Shown one piece after another: positions 20,751 through 29,892 of a stretch of DNA of 64,000 nucleotides (the first letter of the stretch is position 1; every line of letters starts with the position of its first letter). Both the position numbers and the translations under genes were made by a program. Source of the DNA: Symbiodinium microadriaticum (taxonomy: Eukaryota > Sar > Dinophyceae > Suessiales > Symbiodiniaceae); assembly GCA_001939145.1 (NCBI GenBank), contig LSRX01000005.1, forward strand, positions 1,589,511-1,653,510, read 5' to 3'. The notes below the pieces were generated by a model that saw nothing but the letters and a program-made list of their open reading frames with translations, had not been told where the DNA came from and did no database searches.

Positions 20751-20859
20751 CCTATATCTAAATCCGGATCCTTTTGGGGGTCCTTTTTACAAGAGTGCCG
20801 CATTATTCTGGGACCCGAATTTACAGGGACCCTAATTTGGAGAACTGCCCCTATATCTA
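20751..20859. mobile_element. Short element between 10-bp direct repeats
   Basis: CCTATATCTA occurs at 20751-20760 and again at 20850-20859. The 89 bp between them end in GGGACCCTAATTTGGAGAACTGCC, the right end of the TGGGTAGTTCTC family, but start with AATCCGGATCCTTTTGGGGG. This looks like an insertion with its target-site duplication. Confidence 0.6.
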
Positions 20860-21526
20860 TGAAAAAAATTCACAGACTGAAATCCTCAGACATCAGGGTC
20901 AAGCACAACCTCCGCATGCTTCCACACTCGAGAGTCTGCAAAGCTGTTGACAAAAAACCGAGGCTATCGGGATTGGGGTACGAAGACGAAGATTCAGGGT
21001 TTAGTCTTTGATAGGGCCGTTGACTTCCAATAGCCCCGTAACCCAAGACCTGGATGCTGAATCTTGAATATGTTTCATCGAATTAGCCCTATGGTGCTGA
21101 GGTACTGTCAAGTCCTGAACCCTGAAACCAAATCTCCGAACACTGCAGGTTAAGACACCATGAACCTTTAAACTCTGTAAGCCTCCGCCCCAAGCCCAAA
21201 TACCTTGCTGATACCCCAAGTTCTACAACGCAGTAGGTTGTTGGCCTTCAAATCCTAGCCAATTTCCGAGTAACAAGGTGGATCTGCATGGCTTTGAGGC
21301 CAGGGTTTAGGTCATTGGGTTTAGGGTTAGGTTTGGGGTAGCCCTCTCCAAGACCGCCGTCTCCTGCACGAAGCTTCCGCAAGTCTCGAAGGTCTGGCAC
21401 AGAAACAAGCAGCAGTTAATTAAACCCCAAACCATGAGCCGCTACGGAAACCTCCAACCCAACAGCCTTATTCCTGCATAAACCTCCAACAGCCTTAGTC
21501 TTATTCCTTGAACCCTATTTTTCCAG

Positions 21527-21636
21527 GTCAAACTGGGCCACGGATGGACCTTCGGCTCCTCTCCGTGACGACCCCCTTGAAGAGGTCGGTTGTGATTGCC
21601 TTGACTTCAGTCCCCACAGTAAAGTACCATATTTAA
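21527..21636 (+). CDS. Candidate terminal exon
   Basis: Acceptor CCCTATTTTTCCAG, then a frame to TAA reading TGPRMDLRLLSVTTPLKR, with many G/C third positions in its first half. A second frame is also open. No relatives recognised. Confidence 0.3.
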
Positions 21637-22318
21637 TGTTGGACCCTGATGCCTGAAAATCTGATTCGGGAGGGTTCCGGTTATAGGCAATACTGTAGGT
21701 GCAGTATAAAATAGTTACCCCGAAATCCTATTCCGGGTATGTTGGCCTCAGGTTATCGCCTTCAGTACTTGTAAAATTTCATAGCCCTTCGGTGGTGGGG
21801 CTTGCGGACCATGGAATCACATTTCTGGTTAGCCGTTTTTCGATTCTGGACGGTCAGGTTTTGGGGTTGGATCCATCCAATGAGCAAGCTCCTTCCGGCT
21901 CATTCCACAATCCCCGTCCGGCTGGATCATTGCTATAATATTGCCTATATACACTATACACTGTAATAGTGTATAACCGATGCCCGAAGTCTTTGCCGAG
22001 CCCTCTGCTGTACACTAGCGCGAGCTCCAGAACTAGACCTGGCTTACAGAAAGCTCAACAATCCTATCCCAGCATGTCACGCCAAATCCATCAAATCTGC
22101 TGTTATTCTAGCCTATGGAACCCTAAACCCCGTCAAACTTAACTCCAAGACCTCTATACGTCTATAAGCCCAAGCCACACAGGTTCTACAAGTACATCCT
22201 CAAGCGGATCCTCGGGAGTTTCCTGAAGTGGACAACTCAGGGGGTCTAGGGTTTGTGGGGTTTGGTGACATGGAGGGTAGCCATTTGTTGTTAAGGGCCA
22301 TGCTCGACTTATAGGCTT

Positions 22319-22387
22319 CATTGTAGTTCCTTCTTGTGGTTCATATATAGAATCCTATAAGGTATTCCCCAAAAAGGAACGACAATG
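22319..22387. mobile_element. MITE-like element, GTAGTTCC family (69 bp)
   Basis: CATTGTAGTTCCTTCTTGTG at the left against AAAAAGGAACGACAATG at the right. Internal GAATCCTATAAGGTATTCC is palindromic. It ends just before the coding segment at 22402. Confidence 0.7.
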
Positions 22388-22401
22388 GGGCCTACGGGTA
22401 A

Positions 22402-23031
22402 ACGCCACACCCCTTTCCGGACGACGGCTCAGGCTGCAAGGCTTTCTCACATGTGCAAGCACTGAAGGCGGGTCGCACGAACCAAGAGGAATGCTTCGCG
22501 CCGCAGGACCGCCCAAAGGTGCTACCGGCCTTCCTCCTGTGCCTGTACAGCCGCGTGATCGAAAGGCAACAGGAGGCGGAGGCCGAGACCGCAAGGGCCT
22601 GCGTCAAAAGGACTGGCGCCGGAATGGCCAAACACTGGGCAAAAGCCAAGGCATGGACTCCGGTGCCTCAGGGCTTGGCTGTCCAAACCTTTCTGACGGA
22701 GTCATGACCACTTATGCCATTTTGTAGGGCTCTTGGTTCCACAGGTTGGTATTATATTGGGTTTGCGGCAGGGTCCAGGATTTCGGGGGGTTAGGGGTTA
22801 GCTTAGGGGTCCGGTCCGGAGTGCTCAGTTCCAGGTGCCTTCTGCCCCAATCTACTAAATCCAAAGAAGAGGCTGTTGGATGTAGGGATTGAGTCGAGTG
22901 CAAAGAACAAGCTGATGGGCTTGCCTGTAGTACCAAAGTCGGGGCAAGAATGGGCTGTGATTTCACAGCTGTGGGCTGCAACACTTCAGCAGCAAGGGCT
23001 GGCGGTATATTGGATCCCCCGATACGGCTAG
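22402..23031 (+). CDS. Candidate 3' exons of an unknown gene
   Basis: The first segment, 22402-22707, is open for about 100 codons; from 22453 on, 57 of 78 codons end in G or C by hand count, strong for coding. It includes LPAFLLCLYSRVIERQQEAE, an alpha-helical charged stretch. It either stops at TGA 22707 or leaves through a GC donor at about 22677. The second, 22835-23031, follows a CTCAGTTCCAG acceptor and reads 64 codons to TAG (NPKKRLLDVGIESSAKNKL; ends VYWIPRYG). The GC-donor join keeps phase. Family not recognised. Confidence 0.5.
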
Positions 23032-23593
23032 GCTTAGGGCTTAGGGTTTGTTGATGAGCCCCGAATCTCTCGAAGTCTTCCCAACGTATCAAAGCCTGCA
23101 CCCTTGGCAAAATTCTGACCTCAAGCCCTGAACCACCTCAACCCGATGGTGGTCCCTGCCTTTGCCTTTGGGTTGCATGGTCATCATGTTTATCCCCGTC
23201 CTAACCCTGCGGAACAGCTTATTCTCAAGGGAAGGTGCACGAAGTCAGCGGCAAGGAGTCTCGTGGACCTCATACCTAAACCCCCCAAAAGTAGCTAAAA
23301 TGATGGCCCCTCGGCCCATAAAAGGTTACTATAGGCTCTTCATTATTCTACATATTGCTGGGGACCCCATAGACCTCATAGCCTCATGACCGTCAACGCT
23401 GGAAACCCACAAACTAATTCGTGCCACCCAGAGTGAGAACCGTGAGCGGGACGTGGTCATGCTCATCACAAATAACTATGAGAGGGAGGTTCATTCAGCG
23501 CAGGTTAGGCCACTTTCTCTTCACTATGGTTAGTAGGGACAGCATTATTGCTCGTGCTAATTGTGTTCTTATTGTTGCCGTTACCTTTCCCAG

Positions 23594-23686
23594 CTTTCAT
23601 GGCCTGCGGAGGCTGCCGAGTTGCCCTGCTTCAAAGGGGCCTCAGGGTGCATTTTTACCAACTGTCTACCTTTGGAGGTGGTTCGG
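23594..23686 (+). CDS. Candidate internal exon
   Basis: Bounded by a long pyrimidine tract ending TTACCTTTCCCAG and by the donor GTGAGG. All three frames are open over its 93 bases, so the product is uncertain; AFMACGGCRVALLQRGLRVH is one option. Confidence 0.35.
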
Positions 23687-23826
23687 GTGAGGTATGTGTT
23701 TTATGGGTTTCAATTTGTGGGTGTCAGTTGTTGGTTCTACCGGTCGCATGCCGGGTTGAGTTGCCGTTCTTACGGAAAGGAGGCGGGGCTCCCAGAACCC
23801 ACAGGCAAAGAGCTCAAACCCTAAAC

Positions 23827-23870
23827 CCTGCAATGCGGGCTCGTCCTTGCTATGTAGGAGGGATAAAAAT
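23827..23870 (+). repeat. Interspersed 40-mer copy 3
   Basis: CCTGCAATGCGGGCTCGTCC then TTGCTATGTAGGAGGGATAA and AAAT. Almost identical to 14553. Confidence 0.7.
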
Positions 23871-24221
23871 CCCTAAAGGCTGGGAGTTTTGAGCAACTCT
23901 GCGACTCTCAGGCAAGACCTTGACTTAGAGCAGCTCGAGGTGGGCTCTTTCTGTTGTCCTTATTGATAAAAATACAAGGTTCCAAATATAAACAGGGTCT
24001 GGGATCCAGGATTGGCGTTTCGTGCCGAAGCTCTGGTTTGGGGTTTCATGTGAACCCGTTCAGCTCTAATGTCGCCGAAATCTATGGACTTCACTAACGT
24101 CGCCATTGTTTCTTTCTCTCAACTATGTTGGCAAAATCTCACAACAGCTTCAACAGCCCCAAACCCTAAGCCCCACCGAACCCCAAACCCCAAACCCTAC
24201 AGTCCGACTAACCCCAGGCAA

Positions 24222-24338
24222 GCAAGAGGGGATCGAGCTTTGTTCAACTTGTGGTTCCAAGAACGTTGTGTAAGGTTTGGGGAGGGCGATGCAGAACACT
24301 TCAGATGGCAATGTAAATTTAGCGGGGGTCCTTCATAA
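24222..24338 (+). CDS. Candidate terminal exon
   Basis: After CCCAGGCAAG the frame reads GDRALFNLWFQERCVRFGEG and stops at TAA 24336-24338. Composition is not biased. An ATG-led segment at 24069-24150 in the same frame may be an upstream exon. Confidence 0.25.
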   Translation, partial: ARGDRALFNLWFQERCVRFGEGDAEHFRWQCKFSGGPS

Positions 24339-24642
24339 AAAAACAATACAGGGAGACTAGGATGCAGAATCCCTGTGAAACTCCTATACACAACTTCCCC
24401 TATCCCGTATAAAGCTCCTGTTGCGAAGGACCCCTGAGGACGAAAAGTAGACTTAAGGATCCTCATGAACCCTTGCAATTAAGGGACGGCCTCCCCGAAC
24501 CCTTTACCAAAATTGCGAAACCCTAGAAGCACACAAAGCCATAAGAGCCCTAAAGCTACCCACACCCAGACACCGTAAAGCCACAGAAACCCGCAAGATA
24601 CCCTAAGAATCCTTACCTACACCTCCCTTGGCCCAAGACCCA

Positions 24643-24654
24643 TAAAAGGCCATT
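24643..24654. repeat. Left target-site duplication of the LINE
   Basis: TAAAAGGCCATT, identical to 38757-38768. It abuts the 3' end of the minus-strand element, which finishes GAGAATGAAATG without a poly(A) tail. Confidence 0.85.
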
Positions 24655-24733
24655 CATTTCATTCTCAGCGGTAGTGACATCTGCTGTCGCTCGCCTAGCA
24701 TACGAATTCGTGAAACTGAAGAAAAAGTGGGCA

Positions 24734-25252
24734 TCAGGAGAACATGCCGTGTTCGTGGAATGTGAATCCACATGCTGTGAGCCAGGTGCGTGCAGGACCA
24801 AGAGCAGATCCAAATCCATCGCACGCAACTGAAACCGGCTGAGCAGGGGCCACACTCACACATTGCGCCAAAACAGCTGTAGCGTCCTCAAGCCATGTGG
24901 CATAGGCGGCCGCCAAACGCACAGTAAGGCTGCAGGGCCCATGCGGCGGGAGGCAAACGGGCGGTGGCCGGACGATGTGCCACACACGACGGATGCCGGT
25001 TTGAGCCAGAGGTAGACGACCCGGTAGGGGCCAATTGGGAGGGCTCAGAGGTACGCAGGCGGTTTGGCGGCGCTCCTCTTGCCGGGAATCCGCTAGAACG
25101 GCAGGATCCAGAAGCAAAAGGATGTTCTCCGACACAGTACAATGCCACGTAGAGTGGCGATGTGCATCACGCCATAGACACCGTGGCTCGTAGAACAGCC
25201 AGGGGCTCAATAAAGCTCTCCACAACCTCCCAAGCTTCCTCAGAAAACTCAC
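24734..25252 (-). pseudogene. LINE C-terminal fragment
   Basis: Last open frame of the element, about 170 codons to a stop at 24734; only about 80 bases of 3' untranslated DNA follow. No motif recognised. The frame joins the zinc-finger part after a shift near 25250. Confidence 0.45.
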
Positions 25253-25548
25253 CCAGGGAATTCAGGGCTGCCAGAAGAGGCTGTGAAATACCCGGTGTTG
25301 TGCTGAGGAACGGGGGTGGGGTCCAACTGCCAGCGACGGGAATCGGGGATGAAAGACCCCCAAGCTTCCACGCACTTCGTACTAATCACCAGATGGCGAC
25401 GAAGCCGGTGCTGCGAGGCGTACGTTGTGCCGCAGCCTCTGCAAGTACTGTCACTGGGAAGCAGGTACGCCTTTGAGCGGTACCCGTGTTTGCGAGCAGC
25501 ATGGCCTGCCCACGACACCAAAGTGGGGAAACTACGCCTGCAAGGCAT
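25249..25548 (-). pseudogene. LINE zinc-finger region
   Basis: Contains CRGCGTTYASQHRLRRHL then CV, a C-x2-C-x12-H-x6-C finger (C36, C39, H52, C59 of this frame). Before it lies a second, likely C2H2, finger (SFPTLVSWAGHAARKH), whose first cysteine falls in the neighbouring frame (CLA), so a frameshift near 25530 cuts it. In related LINEs, fingers after RT bind template RNA or target DNA; that role is inferred. Confidence 0.6.
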
Positions 25549-26687
25549 ATTTCCGGGTGCACCTCAGGCCTCGTTGTATCCCCTGGACGTGTCGACGTCC
25601 CAGTGGAGAGACATAAGGTGCGAGGTAGTCCATCCAGGGCCGCCCGTACGGTGTGCTGATGAACAGAGAGTGCGCGGGCTCTCTTGCAGAGGCCCTTGAA
25701 ACGACCAGGGGCTTGGGTAATCATCGTCAGCCAGAACTGTGCATCGTGACGAGGGTTCGGCCAGTTTGACGTCGCATGGCTCCAGGCGTACACCCAATCC
25801 AAATCTGCCTTGAGGAGGCACAGGTAGGCTTCATCAGCACGTATGGCCGCCCAGAGAGGGTCCGGCCCAGCACGCAGAAGTTGGGCTAAATAAGAAAGTC
25901 GGGCGCACGACAGGCTGACTTGAGGATCCGGAAGCTGCAACAAGGAGAAGCAGGTGGACGCACAGATGCACTGATCTTCCGCAAACTTGACGCCAAGTAC
26001 ACTCCTGTACAGGCTCCACAAGGTACCGGAGTACAGTTTGTATTCTCTGCCTGTCAGCGGTGGCCAGGAGCCTGCACCCAACAGCAATTTCGACAGAACA
26101 TTGGACGACAGGATCATCGCTTTCCTTTGCAAAGGTATGGCACGAGGACGAAAAACTTTTCTCCTCGCCTCTGCAAAAGCCGCACGTGCCTGGGCGACCC
26201 TGTATCGAACCTCCTCCCAAAGACTGCCGGAAGGCATTTGCTGGACGCCTAGGTGCTTATAGCGAGGGGGCATAGGAAGATCAAGGGCAGGCAGGTGTTC
26301 GAGTAGAATGGGAAGTTTCCCTTTACGCTGCGCGTTGCCAAAAAGAGCACGACGGACGGACCGACTACCGGCGCCGCAAGCGGTCACCAGTGCCGCTGTT
26401 TTGTGGTCGCCGTATGATAGGCGAAACCCGAACTCGAAAAAGGCCTCCGTCAAAGCGGTAGCCTCATGCCGGACAGCAACTGGCAGCTCAGTGACATGCC
26501 TGCATTGCTTGGGTGTAGCAATATCATCAGCCCACACCACGTCTTTGATACTCAGGGAGGGGGCACAGGCGGGGACGGGTTCAAGAGATCGGGAGCCGTC
26601 CCAGGGTAGCGACGGTACGTGGGATACACACCCGAGACCCTGCAGGAGCTCATCACGGCGCTCAAGAATTCGAGGTATCAAACACAT
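25386..26687 (-). pseudogene. LINE reverse transcriptase, palm C to thumb
   Basis: Reads KDVVWADDIATP at residues 49-60: WADD is the catalytic motif C of non-LTR reverse transcriptase (26523-26534). RYKHLGV further on matches motif E. The following 200 residues are the thumb and connection. It joins the upstream palm part after a frame break near 26670. Confidence 0.85.
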
Positions 26688-27066
26688 CCGCCCAAGAGCT
26701 TCCCGGTCTGGTGCCTCGGCCGGTGGCTACCGGGTGCGTATCGCCGGCAAGAAGGAACCAGTTGCCGTTGCTAACATTAGCAGCCAGGTGTTCCAGCCAA
26801 TCAGAAGCACTGGCCGTGTGTAGTGCAGAATGGCCGTGCAGGTGCTGCCTGATGACATTCAGTGCCTCCTCCGGGATGGCGAGCCCCTCTAGGGCGCGAC
26901 TGATGTTGCTGCAAGCTGATGTTTGCGGGGCTTGCGCGATCAACTGGACGAGGGCACTGTAAAAAGCCGCAGAGATGTCCGCAAACAGCACGAAGCATGC
27001 TCTGCCACTCATAGCGGAGAGTCGAACCAAGGTTCGCAATGTGTGGGACCCGAAGTCACCCCGCAA
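26662..27066 (-). pseudogene. LINE reverse transcriptase, motifs A and B
   Basis: FVLFADISAAFYSALVQ carries the motif A aspartate (D30 of this frame, 26977-26979), and GRGTRPGSSWADV is motif B. With the WADD downstream, all three catalytic acidic residues are present, but on different frames. Confidence 0.85.
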
Positions 27067-29066
27067 CCAACTCTACCGCCAATTTGCATGGGCAATGCAT
27101 GGGCCTCAAACACGTTGCGGAGACACGGCCTGAGGGCCTGATGTGCAGCCTTCGCCCATGTCCCCATGAGGAGAATAGATCTGAACGAGGAACACGTGGA
27201 CCGGCACCCTTTACCCTTGTAAAGGGTGATGGCACTGCCCCCTTTAAAACCCGCTGGCTCCTTGCCGCGCCATGCTATCTTCATGAGCAATGGAAAAAGC
27301 ATATGCGCGGTATCGGTCGCAAACAGCTTATTCAATTCCGGAGGCAGAGCGTCCATTCCCGATGCCTTGCCCGCTTTTGTCGCAGACAAAACACACCGTA
27401 GGGTAGGGAAACTCGGAACATCGCTGATTGCCGGTGGGTGGAAAGGCGACGCCTGTTGCTGGTCGAGAACGTCATTCGAAAGGGCCTGGAACGTGGTGAC
27501 GCGGCCTGCTTCCAAATCAGCGAAGTGCTGTCTCCATCGTGCCTTGAGCTCATTAGAGTCGTTGCACAGCTGGCCGTCTTTGCCCAAGACCATGGGGAGA
27601 GGGTCGAGGTGGAACGGCTTTTTCCTACGGTGCATCAAGAGTCGGTGCAACGATGCATATGCTTCCTTGGTAGGGGATGTCGCAATGTCCCGGGCAAGAG
27701 ATGCAACGTATGCATCTCTATCGCTTCTGCAAGCCTTCCGTAGAGCATTGCAATCAACTTTGAGGCGATCCTGCAGGGCAGCACGGGCGACCTCAGCATC
27801 CCTGAACCAGGTGTGCCCTTCATCGCGTACATCCTAAAATGTAGCGCGGCGTTGCCAAGCCAAGAAGCTGGCTGCCAGGGTTTGATGTGCAATGTGCGCG
27901 GTGAGCCTGTGTAGCTCGCGCCGCTGTTTTGCAACCTTGCGCTGAAGCTTCCATGTGGCATCTTGTATATATGGGTGGTGTGGTCTAGCGGCTTGCTTTT
28001 GGGAAATGCGCGCTAGACCATCCTGCACGTGCTTGGCCAAAATGGCCGCATGTGCATGGACCGAAGTGTCCCAATTGACCCTGGGAGCAGCCCGAAGCAT
28101 GTTGGAAACCTGAGCATGACACGCAGGATCTGTAATGCTAGCGAGGTGCGTTGCCCGTCGCTCAAGACGTGCCTCAGCACACCTAGCTTGGAGAAAAAGA
28201 TCTGTGTCAACGCACGCTGCAACATGGTCGGGTGTGGAGTGCGCCGCGTGAATCTGCGGCTCGCACCAAGAATCAACCTTGCCGCTGCCCCAAATGAGTG
28301 GGATGGCAACATAATCCGGCCGACAGGTCAGCTTCCCGTTCTTGTGCGTGTACGTGTGCGACGGACCGTTATGGCAATCGTCGAAAGTTGCTGGCAGAAA
28401 GAGGTCGAACTCCCGCAAAATCTGGTGCCAGTACGTTCCAGGTGCGTCCTCCGTTTCGGCGGCTAAAGGACCAACGGAAGGGGAAGTACTGCTGCCAACA
28501 GAAGCATTGCAGTCACCGCCAATAACCAGGAACGAGTCACGCCTGTGGTGGCGCAGAAGCATCTGCGTCTCCTGCCACCATTGGTCGACGACACATGCCT
28601 CATGGGCCCGATGTGGGGCGTGTAGGGCAACGAAGAGAATAGATATACTCCTTGAAGTAAATCTCACAAGGATTCTCCTGGCATCAGAGAACACAGCGGT
28701 CAAATTAGCCTTGGCCAGAAGGTCAAAGGCTCCGGAACCAGTCACCGGGGTGAGGAGGGCGTGGTCCTGGTGGACCCATATCTCCGTGCCAAATTGGCCC
28801 TTTACGGCACCAGAAGAGAACCGAAGAAACGGGCCGACCACCGTCGATCCTTCATCACACCTGGTTTCTTGGAGCATCGCAACATGGACATGATGCTGGC
28901 ACAGCTGCTTTGCCAGGAGAGCTGCCCGAGCTGGTCTATGAGCGAGGCCTTCATCAGATTTCTGGCCGAGTGACAGTACATTAAAGGACACACAAGAGAT
29001 GCGAAGACGATACGCAGTCTTCGACCCCTTCAGATCCATGGTCAACGATGGGCGCACGCAAGGCAT
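27009..29066 (-). pseudogene. LINE endonuclease joined to RT fingers
   Basis: Residues 20-290 form an exonuclease-endonuclease-phosphatase domain: SFNVLSL (N29), MLQETR (E67), GTEIWV, ALHAPH, GGDCNAS (D185, N187), SHTYTH, RPDYVAI (D251) and PDHVA (H281). All catalytic positions of apurinic-type LINE endonucleases are kept. A basic linker follows. A single TAG at 27834-27836 interrupts; beyond it the same frame continues (FRDAEVARAALQDRLKVD) into the RT fingers (KAGKASGMDALPPELNK, LYKGKG). The ATG is at 29064-29066, overlapping the RNase H frame by 86 bases, which may be a frameshift site or a decay product. Confidence 0.88.
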
Positions 29067-29892
29067 GCAAAGGCATGAAGGGCTCTAAGAGCTGGGGCAA
29101 GGAGAGACCTTGGTGGTGACTGTTGTCCCCGACATTCGCAGTGTTCAGGGGCGGCATGTCTGAGTGGCCGCAGATGCTTTGAAGGGCAACTGCCGCCCAT
29201 GGCAGGAGGGTAGCCCCATCCGAAAGCCAAAAATGCAGGCGGGTGTGCATGGCAACAAGACCACAAGACACCCGACGGCGACAGGCAGCGTATTTGGAAG
29301 CGACATCAGCTAATTCATTGGCGACAATACCAGTGTGGCCTGGCGTATACTGATATCGGTCAAGACTGCCGAAAACCTGCTGGGCAAAAGCATGCACAGA
29401 ACACATGGCCTGCGGGATACCTTCAACCTGGAAAGCGCATCGCCCTGCAGCAGCCTCAACAGCAGCTGTACAGTCAGAGCAAAAAACCGCGCGACGGTGA
29501 CTGAACGCGTTGATACGGATCAGACCTGCGGCAAGAAGTCCCGTGCACTCGGCCAGGTAGGGAGAGAGCGGAGCTCCTTCGCACATCAGAAAATCAGGCA
29601 CACATCCAAGAGCCAGGGCAAGGGAGTCCATATGAGGGTCGATGCAGACGACAGCCCACCCCGCTCGAGAGTGCCGCACCGAGGTAGGCGGGAAGAAAGA
29701 GCCGTCGGAGAAGAAGTACATGTCTCCGGGCGTGCAGGCATTGCGCAACTCCAGGAGAAAAGCATCGAGGGCACGACCGCGGAAGGGAGCCAGAGCTGTT
29801 ATGAGCCGTAAGCACGTGTTCCATGGGAGAAGATCGACTGGGGCTTCCAAGAGGTCAAAGAATTGGGCCAAAGTAAAGCCCAGTCCGCCCAA
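28981..29892 (-). pseudogene. LINE RNase H domain
   Basis: Type I RNase H with all residues visible: FFSDGSFFPP (D63), PYLAECTGLL (E115), VFCSDCTAAV (D140), YTPGHTGIVANELADV (H186, D196). It would degrade the RNA strand of the RNA-DNA hybrid. It lies upstream of the endonuclease and RT, whereas LINE RNase H domains are usually downstream of RT. It overlaps the preceding frame by 38 bases. Confidence 0.88.

Larger units (their letters stand above)
19424..21500. other. Non-coding tract with small elements
   Basis: Degenerate TTTAGGG/CCCTAAA DNA carrying the elements at 20122, 20287, 20395 and 20761 and the 40-mer at 20551. An ATG frame at 20859-21011 (50 codons) and an open stretch at 21345-21413 (open in all three frames) are not strong enough to call. 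Confidence 0.55.
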
